DNA from: Lysinibacillus louembei
GTDB lineage: Bacteria; Bacillota; Bacilli; Bacillales_A; Planococcaceae
DNA length: 64,000 nt
Assembly (NCBI RefSeq): GCF_033880585.1
Contig: NZ_CP137624.1
Span: 1,790,001-1,854,000 of the forward strand
Reading direction: 5' to 3'
Shown piece after piece: positions 9,163 to 17,799 of this stretch. Below the pieces are notes generated by a model that was not told the DNA's origin, searched no databases, and saw nothing but the letters and a program-made list of their open reading frames with translations. Each line of letters begins with the position of its first letter. Within the stretch, counting starts at the first letter, position 1. Made by a program: the position numbers and the translations under genes.

Positions 9163-9483
9163 ATGAAAAGCAAATTAGTACCAGCAATTATTTTAGGCGC
9201 ATTAACAGGAGCTGCATTAAGCATGTTAGATAAGCAAACGCGCCAGCATACAGTGGAAACATCAAAGAAAGTAAAAGATACTATTTCTTATTATTCGCAA
9301 AACCGTGACGAACTACAGGAGTTAATCGAAACGAAAATGGAGCAGGCACAATCGTTATATGCCGATGTCACAACGAATATTGCTTCCATTATGGAGCATG
9401 TAGATGATGCAAAAACATTGCCTAGCACAGTAAAAAGCCTAGTAACTGAAACGAAAGATGCCTTTTCAAAAAGTAACACATAA
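9163..9483 (+). CDS. YtxH-like general-stress-type membrane-associated protein
   Basis: A 106-aa protein with a short hydrophobic N-terminal segment (LVPAIILGALTGAALSML) and then a long, charged, helical, probably coiled-coil region, as in YtxH-domain proteins. The start at 9163 follows GGAGG at 9150-9154. It lies 26 bases upstream of yfkH and is probably co-transcribed. B. subtilis has a small gene (yfkI) in a comparable place. YtxH relatives are often stress-induced; no enzymatic motif is visible. Confidence 0.75.
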   Translation: MKSKLVPAIILGALTGAALSMLDKQTRQHTVETSKKVKDTISYYSQNRDELQELIETKMEQAQSLYADVTTNIASIMEHVDDAKTLPSTVKSLVTETKDAFSKSNT

Positions 9484-9509
9484 AAAGGCAAAGAAGGGAG
9501 GGTTGCTTG

Positions 9510-10448
9510 GTGAAAGAATTAAAAAAGAATGCATCAAGCACGGTAGCCTTCTGGAAATCCTTTGTTGCACCAAGCGAGACTGACATTGATGTTACGACAA
9601 CAAAGGGCCTTTTCCAAGATATATTGAGGCGTGTGCAACGCGCAGACATATCTGGAATGGGTGCACAGCTTGCTTATTTTTTTCTATTATCGTTTTTCCC
9701 ATTGCTTATATTTTTAGTGACATTGCTGCCATATTTAAATTTACAGCGTCAGCAAGTATTTGAATTTATGGCGGATATTATGCCAGAGGAAGTATATGTA
9801 TTGACGGAAAATATCGTCGGAGAGATTTTAACAACTTCAAATAGCGGGCTTTTATCGCTTGGGATTATCGGGACGATTTGGTCTGCCTCGCGTGGTATTG
9901 ATGCATTAATTAAAGGCTTAAATCGAGCCTATGACGTAGAAGGAAAATCAGGTGTAGTAAATCGTTTATGGGCTCTTCTTTTTACATTGGCGTTTATTGC
10001 CATAATATTAATTGCATTGATATTCCCTATTTTCGGTAAACAAATTGGTAGCTTTATATTTTCATATATTGGTATAGAAAGCTCATTTGAATCAACGTGG
10101 ACATTGCTTCGATGGCTGATGCCAAACGTAATTATTTTTGCTGTATTAACATTGATGTATTGGATTATACCAAATACTGAGCCACGTTTAACGCTAATTA
10201 GTATCATCCCAGGCGCATTATTTGCAACGGTAGGCTGGCTTGCATTAACGTATGGCTTTTCATTTTATGTGGGGAATTTTAGTAACTTCGGAGCGACATA
10301 TGGAAGTATTGCAGGGGTGATTGTCCTTATGCTATGGCTTTATTTAACTGGCATGATTTTAATTTTAGGTGGACTATTAAATGCAGCTTTGCAAAATCGT
10401 TATCTTGCTAAAAAAGTGAAGCAGGACAAAAAAGTATTTCTTGTGTAA
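9510..10448 (+). CDS. yfkH: YihY/YfkH-family inner-membrane protein
   Basis: About 312 aa. After a 45-residue cytoplasmic part it shows 'GAQLAYFFLLSFFPL', the hallmark of the YihY (formerly 'ribonuclease BN') family, and about six membrane segments. The GTG at 9510 is chosen because GGGAGGG ends 7 bases ahead; a TTG at 9507 is the alternative. The old RNase BN annotation of this family is known to be wrong and its true role is unclear. Its genomic neighbours match the B. subtilis yfk region. Confidence 0.9.
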   Translation: MKELKKNASSTVAFWKSFVAPSETDIDVTTTKGLFQDILRRVQRADISGMGAQLAYFFLLSFFPLLIFLVTLLPYLNLQRQQVFEFMADIMPEEVYVLTENIVGEILTTSNSGLLSLGIIGTIWSASRGIDALIKGLNRAYDVEGKSGVVNRLWALLFTLAFIAIILIALIFPIFGKQIGSFIFSYIGIESSFESTWTLLRWLMPNVIIFAVLTLMYWIIPNTEPRLTLISIIPGALFATVGWLALTYGFSFYVGNFSNFGATYGSIAGVIVLMLWLYLTGMILILGGLLNAALQNRYLAKKVKQDKKVFLV

Positions 10449-10451
10449 CTC

Positions 10452-10485
10452 AAAAGGCTGTTGGAAAAATCCCAACAGCCTTTTT
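10452..10485. terminator. Bidirectional terminator between yfkH and the P-type ATPase
   Basis: The stem AAAAGGCTGTTGG/CCAACAGCCTTTT (13 bp) separates two convergent genes, with A and T runs on both flanks. Confidence 0.9.
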
Positions 10486-10488
10486 AAA

Positions 10489-12387
10489 TTATTCATTTTT
10501 CAACATGCGTAGCCCATTTAAAATAACTAAAATAGTGCTTCCTTCATGTCCAAGAACCCCTAATGGTAGGTCGATTACTTGGAAAAAGTTTGAGGCAATT
10601 AACAAAACGATGACACTTAATGAAAAAATGATATTTTGCTTGACGATACGCTGCATTTTACGTGATAGCTTAACAGCGTATGCAATTTTCGATAAATCAT
10701 TTTTCATTAATACAATATCAGCTGTTTCAAGTGCAACATCTGTACCGCCTCCCATGGCAATACCTACTGTTGCTGTAGCAAGTGCTGGTGCATCATTAAT
10801 ACCATCACCAACCATGCCAACTGTTTTATACTTTGTGAGATAGTCTTTAATATAATTTACCTTCGTTTCTGGCAAGCATTCGGCTACATAAGCGGTGACA
10901 CCAGATTGTGCAGCGATAGCTTGCGCTGTTTTTTCATTATCTCCTGTTAGCATCATAACATCGATGCCTAGCTGTTGAAGCGATGCGATAGCTTGCTTGG
11001 CTTCCTCACGTACGACATCCTGCATAGCAGCGAGTGCCACAATGCCTTCATGATCCTTTAAGAAAATAACCGTTTTCCCTTGTGAAGCAAGCTGCTCTGC
11101 CGCACAGTTAGCAAAGCTTTGGGAGTCCTCATAGCCTACAAAATCTGGTTTTCCAACAAGAAATTGTTGACCTTGAATCAATGCTTTAATACCAAAGCCT
11201 GGAACATCCTCAATTTCCGCTTCCAATTTTTCTACTTGCTGCTCGTTGGCAAATGCAGTAATAGCATGTGCAAGCGGGTGATTGGAATGTGCCTCAATTG
11301 CAGCTAAAATTGCTAATGTATACATACGCTTTTCCTCATCACGCACGATGAAGTCTGTTACAACAGGTGTACCCTGTGTTAATGTCCCGGTTTTATCAAC
11401 TGCTAAAGCGTGTAGTGCGCTTAAATGCTCTAAATGTAAGCCGCCTTTAAATAAAATACCGTTTCTTGCACCATTTGAAATAGCTGCTAATGTGGCAGGC
11501 ATAATGGCAGCTACTAATGCACATGGTGAGGCAACAACTAAGAGCACCATTGCACGGTAAAATGTTGTCGTCCAATCCCAGCCTAGTAAAAAGTGGGGAA
11601 GAAACATCATGAGTGCCACAGCTGCTAATACACCTTTTACATAGACACCTTCAAAGCGCTCGATAAATTGCTGAGAAGGGGATTTTTCACTTTGTGCAGA
11701 CTGGACAAGTGTAATAATTTTTTGGAATAAAGTTTCTGAGCTTGTTTTAGATACTTTAATCGTTAAAACACCATTTAAATTCACAGTGCCAGCGAAAACA
11801 GCGCTATCCTCGCTTTTTGTAACAGGCATAGACTCGCCAGTAATAGCTGCTTCATCGACAGCGGAGACCCCTTTAAAAACAGCCCCGTCTGCTGGAATGC
11901 GCTCACCAGGCTTTACTAAAATATGATCACCCACTTTTAATGATGTGACAGGAACATTAATTGGTTCAAAGCCACCACGTACGAGCCAGGCTTCCTCTGG
12001 CTGTAATGCCATAAGAGCGGAAATTTCTTTATGGCTTTTATTCATTGCATATGTTTCTAAAGCCCCGCTTACTGCAAAGATGAAAATTAAAATAGCCCCT
12101 TCTACCCAGTAGCCAATAATAGCCGAGCCGATTGCTGCTAAAATCATTAAAATTTCCACATTCAACGTTTTGTTTTCAATTGTATCTTCAATACCTTCCT
12201 TTGCCTTCGCATAACCACCAATTGCAAAAGCAGTTAAATAAGCAATAGTGGCAGCTGTTAATTGGCCGCTTTTATCCATACGCCATGCAAGAAAGATAAT
12301 TAAGCCAGCGATTAATGCTGCAATCAATTCCTTATGCTCTTGGATTTTCTCATTTATTGATATGTTTTCTCGATTAGCTGTATTCAT
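10489..12387 (-). CDS. pfeT: P1B-4-type heavy-metal efflux ATPase (PfeT/ZosA-like)
   Basis: A 632-aa membrane pump with no N-terminal metal-binding HMA domain. The actuator TGES is near residue 190, the transmembrane metal site is SPC (in VASPCALVAA, about 283), the phosphorylation motif is DKTGTLT (about 332), then come the HP motif, GDGINDAP and a C-terminal HEGST motif (about 614). SPC with HEGST marks the P1B-4 subgroup, which exports Fe(II), Co(II) or Zn(II); B. subtilis PfeT is an Fe(II) exporter under PerR and Fur. The start follows AAGGAGG. A PerR-like box and two Fur-like boxes lie just upstream, which supports an iron/peroxide-responsive role. Confidence 0.92.
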   Translation of the reverse strand: MNTANRENISINEKIQEHKELIAALIAGLIIFLAWRMDKSGQLTAATIAYLTAFAIGGYAKAKEGIEDTIENKTLNVEILMILAAIGSAIIGYWVEGAILIFIFAVSGALETYAMNKSHKEISALMALQPEEAWLVRGGFEPINVPVTSLKVGDHILVKPGERIPADGAVFKGVSAVDEAAITGESMPVTKSEDSAVFAGTVNLNGVLTIKVSKTSSETLFQKIITLVQSAQSEKSPSQQFIERFEGVYVKGVLAAVALMMFLPHFLLGWDWTTTFYRAMVLLVVASPCALVAAIMPATLAAISNGARNGILFKGGLHLEHLSALHALAVDKTGTLTQGTPVVTDFIVRDEEKRMYTLAILAAIEAHSNHPLAHAITAFANEQQVEKLEAEIEDVPGFGIKALIQGQQFLVGKPDFVGYEDSQSFANCAAEQLASQGKTVIFLKDHEGIVALAAMQDVVREEAKQAIASLQQLGIDVMMLTGDNEKTAQAIAAQSGVTAYVAECLPETKVNYIKDYLTKYKTVGMVGDGINDAPALATATVGIAMGGGTDVALETADIVLMKNDLSKIAYAVKLSRKMQRIVKQNIIFSLSVIVLLIASNFFQVIDLPLGVLGHEGSTILVILNGLRMLKNE

Positions 12388-12399
12388 ATATGCCCTCCT

Positions 12400-12414
12400 T
12401 GATAATGAGTTTCA
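12400..12414. promoter_or_regulatory. Fur-like box proximal to pfeT
   Basis: TGATAATGAGTTTCA fits the 7-1-7 Fur pattern TGATAATnATTATCA at 11 of 14 positions. It lies 13 bases from the pfeT start, next to the ribosome site, so it may be fortuitous or act in the leader. Confidence 0.4.
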
Positions 12415-12441
12415 CTTTCATTTAATAAATGATTGTTTATT

Positions 12442-12456
12442 TGATAATGTTTTTCA
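12442..12456. promoter_or_regulatory. Fur-like box upstream of pfeT
   Basis: TGATAATGTTTTTCA fits the Fur pattern at 12 of 14 positions and lies between the ATPase start and the PerR-like box. In B. subtilis Fur activates pfeT under iron excess from an upstream site. Confidence 0.5.
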
Positions 12457-12479
12457 TTTAGATTAGTCTAATTTCTAAA

Positions 12480-12494
12480 TTAGAATTATTATAA
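12480..12494. promoter_or_regulatory. PerR-like box
   Basis: TTAGAATTATTATAA matches the PerR consensus TTATAATnATTATAA at all but one position. It lies 93 bases before the pfeT start, where PerR would repress until peroxide stress. Confidence 0.65.
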
Positions 12495-12509
12495 ATAAAG
12501 TATAAAGTG

Positions 12510-12563
12510 AAGGAGGAAAGAATGCAATAAAAAAAACTTGCGAAGATTATTTTTCGTAAGTTT
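12510..12563 (+). other. Orphan ribosome site with a two-codon ORF, then a terminator hairpin
   Basis: A strong AAGGAGG (12510-12516) is followed by ATG CAA TAA at 12522-12530, then a hairpin (12534-12544 with 12553-12563). There is no real coding sequence between them. It looks like the two ends of a deleted gene that diverged from pfeT and shared its PerR-like box. The rest of 12388-12633 holds nothing else recognisable. Confidence 0.5.
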
Positions 12564-12633
12564 GAGCAATTATGTATTTTGTTGTGATTGCTAATGGTAT
12601 TACATTGTTCTCAGTCCTTTCGATCAAAATACA

Positions 12634-13275
12634 TTACATGTTTAATTTATTCGGAATAATTTCTTCCTGCAACCAATGCTCGCTTGTTTGCACATGCTGT
12701 GGTCGTACAAATTTACCTAGATTATATTGAAAGTCTTTGTAATGAAATGAATCGGCATTTCGAATAACATAGCCCTCCTGTTCACCATCAAAGCATGACT
12801 TACCTGTAAATAGTTGTTTGATTTTCTTTTCATCAAAAAGTCCTCGGTACAGAACAGGAACGGTTTCAATGCCTAATTTAGCAGCAAAAGCCTCCGTTTC
12901 ATCCCAGCTCAAGCATATATTTTCTTCATTCCAAATGCTAAATAAATAAAAGTAGCTTGTTAATGCTTGATAGTAAATGGAATGCTTTGCATACATATTT
13001 TCACCACACAGCCGCCAGCCATCAGGAATTTGATAGGCAAAGCTTGCATGAAATGTTTTCACCCAATGTCTAGAAGGGTGGTTAGCCGAGTTGATGCTTC
13101 TAGCATGCATATAATCTTTGTAAAGCGTTGTTCCTTCACCGTCTAATTTTTCGGTTACAACGACTTCCTTGCCGATAAAATGCTCGACATTCTTGGCGAC
13201 TTTATCATCATGTGTATAACCTCTGCTCCACGGTAGATGAAAGCTTCGTGGGTATTTTATATAGTTTGACATCAT
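12634..13275 (-). CDS. RNA ligase family protein
   Basis: A 213-aa nucleotidyltransferase of the covalent ligase superfamily. Motif I is KLDGE (lysine near residue 42 would be adenylated), motif III-like is CGENMYA, motif IV is EGYVIR and motif V is the K in GKFVRP. The short length means only the catalytic core is present, as in minimal Rnl-type ligases. It starts 12 bases after the stop of the kinase-HD gene, so the two form an operon. The expected reaction is ATP-dependent joining of 3'-OH and 5'-phosphate RNA ends. Two adjacent ATGs (13275, 13272) are possible starts. Confidence 0.88.
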   Translation of the reverse strand: MMSNYIKYPRSFHLPWSRGYTHDDKVAKNVEHFIGKEVVVTEKLDGEGTTLYKDYMHARSINSANHPSRHWVKTFHASFAYQIPDGWRLCGENMYAKHSIYYQALTSYFYLFSIWNEENICLSWDETEAFAAKLGIETVPVLYRGLFDEKKIKQLFTGKSCFDGEQEGYVIRNADSFHYKDFQYNLGKFVRPQHVQTSEHWLQEEIIPNKLNM

Positions 13276-13287
13276 ATCACTTCCTTT

Positions 13288-14244
13288 CTATTTTGCAAAT
13301 TGATCTGCTTCACGGAAAAAGTAAAGCTTTGTTAGTAAATCAGCATCTGCTAAATGGTAAATTTGGCTGCTACCTTTGTCACCACCATATTGAATAAGCA
13401 TATGAAATTGTACTAAATGAATAACCTTTAACACAAAATCTCTGTCAAAGCCTAGCTCCAATAAAAAATGGCAAACGATTTGCGCTGAAACGTTTTCATG
13501 ACCAAAATAGCCATAACGTTCTTGAAGCGGCTTATACTTTTTACAAAATGGCTTGCCGCTATCATGGAATAGTGCAGCTATTTGTAAGGCGAGTTTATCA
13601 TTTTCCATATAGTATTCGTTAACATAAGTTAAAACAAAATACGTATGCTGGCATAGCAAAAATTGATGGTACGGATTTTCTTGATTGAAACGATACATTT
13701 GTTGAAAGGCTGGAATAGCTTGCAATGCTTGAAAAAGCTCCTCATAACTCGGCTGTCGCTCAAGCAATGTAACGAATTGCTGTCTAGAGATGGCGTAAGG
13801 AGTAGACTCATGCACAATATGCACTTCATCAAAGCCTTCACCAGCTGTTGGAAATTCTAAATGCTTCGCCATTTTTTCCATGATTGCTAATGGCACAATT
13901 CTTTTACGCTGCTGATTTCTGGCTACACAAATGGAGTAGGGGGTATCAAAGTAATAGCATTCTTTTTGAATTGTTGCAGGCAATTTTTTGAGTGCAAACA
14001 TTCTGCGTTCTCGTTCAATATTCGTCGCATCGACAATAACTGAGTAGCCCTTGGCGACAAGCTCATTTAATCGCTCATATAAAACGCGAAAAATAAGTCG
14101 GGATTTTTGTTTTGTCGCATCACCAAAAAGCTCCTGACGTATCGTATCACTTGAAAGAATGACGGCATTTTCTGTTTTTGCGAGCTTTTGAACGAAGGTG
14201 CTTTTACCGCTAGCAGGTAAACCGACTGTAAATATAACCTTCAT
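13288..14244 (-). CDS. Polynucleotide kinase-like P-loop domain fused to an HD phosphohydrolase domain
   Basis: A 318-aa protein. Residues 1-150 form an AAA_33/Pnk-type kinase: P-loop GLPASGKST near residue 10, SSDTIR, and VIVDATN. Residues about 190-310 form an HD domain with HTYF, the ALFHDSGK signature near 225 and GHENVS. The ATG at 14244 is chosen because AAAGGAGG (14253-14260) sits 8 bases ahead; an in-frame GTG upstream falls inside that site. A kinase that phosphorylates 5'-OH ends plus an HD phosphoesterase that could clear 2',3' ends, next to an RNA ligase, would make a full end-healing and sealing set. The activity is inferred. Confidence 0.88.
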   Translation of the reverse strand: MKVIFTVGLPASGKSTFVQKLAKTENAVILSSDTIRQELFGDATKQKSRLIFRVLYERLNELVAKGYSVIVDATNIERERRMFALKKLPATIQKECYYFDTPYSICVARNQQRKRIVPLAIMEKMAKHLEFPTAGEGFDEVHIVHESTPYAISRQQFVTLLERQPSYEELFQALQAIPAFQQMYRFNQENPYHQFLLCQHTYFVLTYVNEYYMENDKLALQIAALFHDSGKPFCKKYKPLQERYGYFGHENVSAQIVCHFLLELGFDRDFVLKVIHLVQFHMLIQYGGDKGSSQIYHLADADLLTKLYFFREADQFAK

Positions 14245-14337
14245 TTTTTTCACCTCCTTTCAACTATTTATATCGTCTGTAGTGAGGAGTTGTTGAATTC
14301 GCCCGCAAAGCATTAAGATTCGCACACAAAAAAAAGC

Positions 14338-14358
14338 GTGTCCGAAATTTTCGGACAC
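14338..14358 (-). terminator. Terminator after the fumarase gene
   Basis: The GTGTCCGAAA/TTTCGGACAC stem, followed on the minus strand by a run of T (complement of 14328-14335), lies just beyond the fumarase stop codon. Confidence 0.8.
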
Positions 14359-14364
14359 AGCCTT

Positions 14365-15912
14365 TTAAAATACGCGTTCAGCGTGTTGTGCTAATTTATC
14401 AAGTGAAGATTTTTCAACGTCAGCGTGTAATGAATTGCCATGTGAATCCATTGTGACAACGGCTGTGAAGCCTTCTACACTTAAGTGCCACATCGCTTCT
14501 GGAATACCGAATTCCATTAGGTCCACACCATCTACAGATTTAATACAGTCAGCATAGTACTGTGCTGCACCGCCGATTGCGTTTAAGTAAACGCCGCCAT
14601 GCTCTTGTAGTGCTTTTAATGTTTTTGGACCCATGCCGCCCTTACCCATTACTGCGCGGATACCGAATTTTTTCATAATATCGCCTTGGTATGGCTCCTC
14701 ACGAATAGAGGTTGTAGGACCTGCTGCTTTTACTACCCAGTTGCCAGCTTCGTCTTTTGCCATAACTGGACCACAGTGATAAATGATTTGACCATTTAAG
14801 TCAACTGGTGCTTCTACACCTTCGCCAATTAAATGATGGTGGATGGCGTCACGGCCTGTGTACATGCGTCCAGTGATTTTCACAACGTCACCAACTTTAA
14901 GTGAACGAATTTTTTCTTCTGTAATTGGTGCGACTAATTCAACTACTTGGCTATCAGTATCAGTTGTTGCAGCAGTTTGTGCTTCATCTTTAAACGTGAT
15001 TTTTTCACCTTCTTGATAGTGCCAGTTTATGATTTCGCCTGTCTCAGGGTTGATGTCAATTGCCATACGACGGTATGCCCAACAGTTATATGCTACGGAT
15101 ACGAAGAATGAAGCAGGTAAGCGGTCCATTACACCGATTTTACAGCCTAGTAATGTTGCCTCGCCACCGAAGCCCATTGTACCGACACCAAATGTGTTTG
15201 CTGTTTTCACAACATATTCCTCTAATTTTGCTAAATCTTCAATTGGATTGACATCATCTACATGGCGGAATAACTGCTCTTTTGCAAGGTCATAGCCTGC
15301 TGAACGGTCACCACCGATACCAACGCCGATGAAGCCTGCTGAACAGCCTTGTCCTTGTGCTTGCCAAACAGAGTGTAAAATACATTTGCGGATGCCATCC
15401 AAATCACGACCAGCGCGACCTAAGCCTTCTAATTCTGTAGGTAAAGAGTATTGGATGTTTTTATTTTCACAGCCGCCACCTTTAAGGATTAGCTTTACTG
15501 TAATGTAGTCATTTTCCCATTGCTCAAATTTGACAACTGGAAGACCTGCACCGATATTTGTGCCAGAGTTTTTACCAGTTAATGAGTCAACTGAGTTTGG
15601 GCGCAATTTTGCGTCAGCCGTTGCAGAAGCAATTGCTGTTTGGATTGCTTGTTTTATTTCAAGCTGGTTGACACCTACAGGAGTGTATACTTTAAAAGTT
15701 GGTAAACCTGTATCCTGACAAATTGGTGATACATTATCCTCAGCCATTACGATATTTGTTGTAATTGTATCTAAGCTCATTGCCGCGCGCGTGCCAGCAT
15801 TCTCTGCTTCTTTTGCTTTTTTAATTGCACGGCGAACGTCTTTTGGTAAGTTAGTTGATGTTTCTGTTACTAAATTGTACAGACTTTTCTCCAAAGTTTC
15901 TAAATATGCCAT
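14365..15912 (-). CDS. fumA: Class I (iron-sulphur) fumarate hydratase
   Basis: A 515-aa enzyme converting fumarate to malate in the TCA cycle, of the [4Fe-4S] two-domain single-chain type. Conserved cysteines occur in PICQDTG, GGGCENKN and GQGCSAG; the C-terminal half contains PTTSIR and MGKGGMG motifs of the beta-type domain. The start at 15912 follows CGGGGGG at a good distance; the longer upstream frame lacks a ribosome site. It has its own terminator and looks monocistronic. The oxygen-sensitive cluster type is common in Bacillaceae. Confidence 0.95.
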   Translation of the reverse strand: MAYLETLEKSLYNLVTETSTNLPKDVRRAIKKAKEAENAGTRAAMSLDTITTNIVMAEDNVSPICQDTGLPTFKVYTPVGVNQLEIKQAIQTAIASATADAKLRPNSVDSLTGKNSGTNIGAGLPVVKFEQWENDYITVKLILKGGGCENKNIQYSLPTELEGLGRAGRDLDGIRKCILHSVWQAQGQGCSAGFIGVGIGGDRSAGYDLAKEQLFRHVDDVNPIEDLAKLEEYVVKTANTFGVGTMGFGGEATLLGCKIGVMDRLPASFFVSVAYNCWAYRRMAIDINPETGEIINWHYQEGEKITFKDEAQTAATTDTDSQVVELVAPITEEKIRSLKVGDVVKITGRMYTGRDAIHHHLIGEGVEAPVDLNGQIIYHCGPVMAKDEAGNWVVKAAGPTTSIREEPYQGDIMKKFGIRAVMGKGGMGPKTLKALQEHGGVYLNAIGGAAQYYADCIKSVDGVDLMEFGIPEAMWHLSVEGFTAVVTMDSHGNSLHADVEKSSLDKLAQHAERVF

Positions 15913-15977
15913 GTTATTTTCCCCCCGAAAAATATTTAAATTCCGTAATCTATTATACTCCTTTCGTACAACGAAAA

Positions 15978-16011
15978 AAAGGGAAGCCTCATAAGTCACG
16001 AGATTCCCTTT
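15978..16011 (-). terminator. Terminator after the small SE1561-like gene
   Basis: AAAGGGAA (15978-15985) pairs with TTCCCTTT (16004-16011), just 8 bases beyond the stop of the 60-aa gene, with a run of T after it on the minus strand. Confidence 0.65.
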
Positions 16012-16019
16012 AAAAATGA

Positions 16020-16202
16020 TTATTCTGTGCGCTGTTGGAATTGATCCATTTTGTCTTCTAGATCATCCATCATTTGAATAAGACGGTCGATATCTTCCAA
16101 CTCTGTCGTTTCTGGGTCGATTGCATCTAGCACTTCTAAAAAGATTTCTAGGCGTTCTTTTAAATAAGTAACTTGCTGTTCTTTGTTTGTAATAGGTTTC
16201 AT
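16020..16202 (-). CDS. Small acidic helical protein, SE1561-like
   Basis: A 60-aa, strongly acidic, all-helical protein with the conserved-looking core KERLEIFLEVLDAIDPETTE and then DIDRLIQMMDDLE. It resembles the short SE1561 family of Bacilli, recalled from memory rather than searched. The ribosome site AGGAGA lies upstream of the ATG at 16202. Function is unknown. It is flanked by the fumarase and gntZ, each with its own terminator, so it is probably transcribed alone. Confidence 0.75.
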   Translation of the reverse strand: MKPITNKEQQVTYLKERLEIFLEVLDAIDPETTELEDIDRLIQMMDDLEDKMDQFQQRTE

Positions 16203-16350
16203 GAGATTCTCCTGTATTGTAGGTTATTACATTTTATTATACAGCGTTTTGATGGAAAAATCCTTGGGAATTATAGTTCAAAAGTAGTGATTCACTCATC
16301 GAATAGTGAAATTCGCTCAACGATGAAGCAAATTCGCTTATCCAAATGAA

Positions 16351-16376
16351 AAAGCTATCCAACATATGGATAGCCC
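16351..16376 (-). terminator. Terminator of the gnt operon
   Basis: GCTATCCA/TGGATAGC stem; on the minus strand it is followed by TTTTTC. It lies 10 bases past the gntZ stop. The remaining bases to 16202 contain short imperfect repeats of 'AATTCGCT(C/T)A' but no gene. Confidence 0.75.
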
Positions 16377-16385
16377 TCTCCATTA

Positions 16386-17786
16386 TTACCACTCTGTATG
16401 GAATGTGCCTTCCATATCATTGCGCTTGTATGTGTGTGCGCCAAAATAATCGCGCTGTGCTTGTAAAATATTGGCGTTCGATGCACCTGTGCGATAGCTA
16501 TCATAGTAAGCTAATGATGAGCTGAAGCATGGTAAGGCAACACCAGATTGAATGCCTTCGCAAACGATATTGCGCAAGCTTTGCTGATAGCGCGCTGTTT
16601 TATCAGCAAAGTATGGGGCAATCAATAAGTTCGCTAAATCCGCTTTTTCATCATAAGCTTCACTGATGACATTTAAAAATTCTGCACGGATAATGCAGCC
16701 ATTACGGAAAATTAACGCGATATCCTTTAATGGCAAGTTCCAGTTATTAATTTCGGACGTCATTTTATATTGTGTAAAGCCTTGTGCATAGGCACAAATT
16801 TTGCCCATATATAATGCTTGGCGCACATATTCAATCCACTCAGCTTTATCCAAGCTTTGCGTATTTTTAGCAGGTCCAGCTAAAATCGGCTGTGCTTGTA
16901 TGCGCTCCTCTTTTAAAGCGGATAAATAGCGTGCAAATAGTGCCTCTGTAATAATGGATGTTGGAATACCATTGTCAATAGCTTGTAAGCTCGTCCATTT
17001 GCCAGTCCCTTTTTGTCCAGCTTGATCTAAAATCACATCGACAAGAGGTAAGCCCGTTACATTATCTTTTTTACGTAAAATTTCCGCTGTAATTTCGATT
17101 AAATAGCTTTTTAATTCACCTTCATTCCACGTTTCAAAAATGTCTGCGATTTCCTCAACGGATAAACTTAAATTGCCACGTAAAAATGTATACGCCTCTG
17201 CGATTAATTGCATATCCGCATATTCGATACCGTTGTGCACCATTTTGACGAAATGTCCTGCACCTTTTGGCCCGATATATGTGCAGCAAGCCTCACCATC
17301 AGCTTTTGCTGCAATTTTTGTTAAAATTGGTGCGACTTCATTATAAAAGTGCAAGTCACCACCCGGCATAATGGAAGGACCTGTTAATGCACCAACCTCG
17401 CCTCCTGAAACACCAACACCTAAATAACCAATGCCGTGTGGCTTCAATTCATCATAACGGCGCTCCGTATCTTGATAATGCGAATTACCACCATCCATAA
17501 TAATGTCGCCCTGTTGTAGCAGTGGGATAAGTGATTGGATAACAGAATCCGTTGCTGTACCAGCTGTTACCATTATGAAAACTTTACGAGGAACAGCTAA
17601 AGACTGTACGAATGTTTCCAATTCATAGTAAGGAATGAGTGTTTGCCCATCTAATTTTTCCATTAGCTGATCTGTTAAATCACGTGTGTAGTTGTAAACA
17701 GCAACCTGCTCACCGTTGTTTGCCATATTTAATGCAATATTGCGTCCCATTACACCTAAACCGATAACACCAATTGTATTGACCAT
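16386..17786 (-). CDS. gntZ: 6-phosphogluconate dehydrogenase, decarboxylating
   Basis: A 466-aa enzyme that oxidises 6-phosphogluconate to ribulose-5-phosphate and CO2. The N-terminal Rossmann motif GLGVMGRNIALN (about residues 9-20), the MDGGNSHY motif, the substrate loop GVSGGEVGA, and the GPKGAGHFVKMVHNGIEY active-site region with catalytic Lys and His are all present. It is the last gene of gntR-K-P-Z, 13 bases after gntP, as in B. subtilis gntRKPZ. Ribosome site AAGGAG precedes the ATG. The product feeds gluconate carbon into the pentose phosphate pathway. Confidence 0.95.
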   Translation of the reverse strand: MVNTIGVIGLGVMGRNIALNMANNGEQVAVYNYTRDLTDQLMEKLDGQTLIPYYELETFVQSLAVPRKVFIMVTAGTATDSVIQSLIPLLQQGDIIMDGGNSHYQDTERRYDELKPHGIGYLGVGVSGGEVGALTGPSIMPGGDLHFYNEVAPILTKIAAKADGEACCTYIGPKGAGHFVKMVHNGIEYADMQLIAEAYTFLRGNLSLSVEEIADIFETWNEGELKSYLIEITAEILRKKDNVTGLPLVDVILDQAGQKGTGKWTSLQAIDNGIPTSIITEALFARYLSALKEERIQAQPILAGPAKNTQSLDKAEWIEYVRQALYMGKICAYAQGFTQYKMTSEINNWNLPLKDIALIFRNGCIIRAEFLNVISEAYDEKADLANLLIAPYFADKTARYQQSLRNIVCEGIQSGVALPCFSSSLAYYDSYRTGASNANILQAQRDYFGAHTYKRNDMEGTFHTEW

Positions 17787-17799
17787 CGTTTTTCACTCC

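Noticed and set aside
16260-16350. Short repeats of the AATTCGCT type before the gnt terminator
   Set aside because: Only two or three imperfect copies of about ten bases; too little to call a repeat array or regulatory site.
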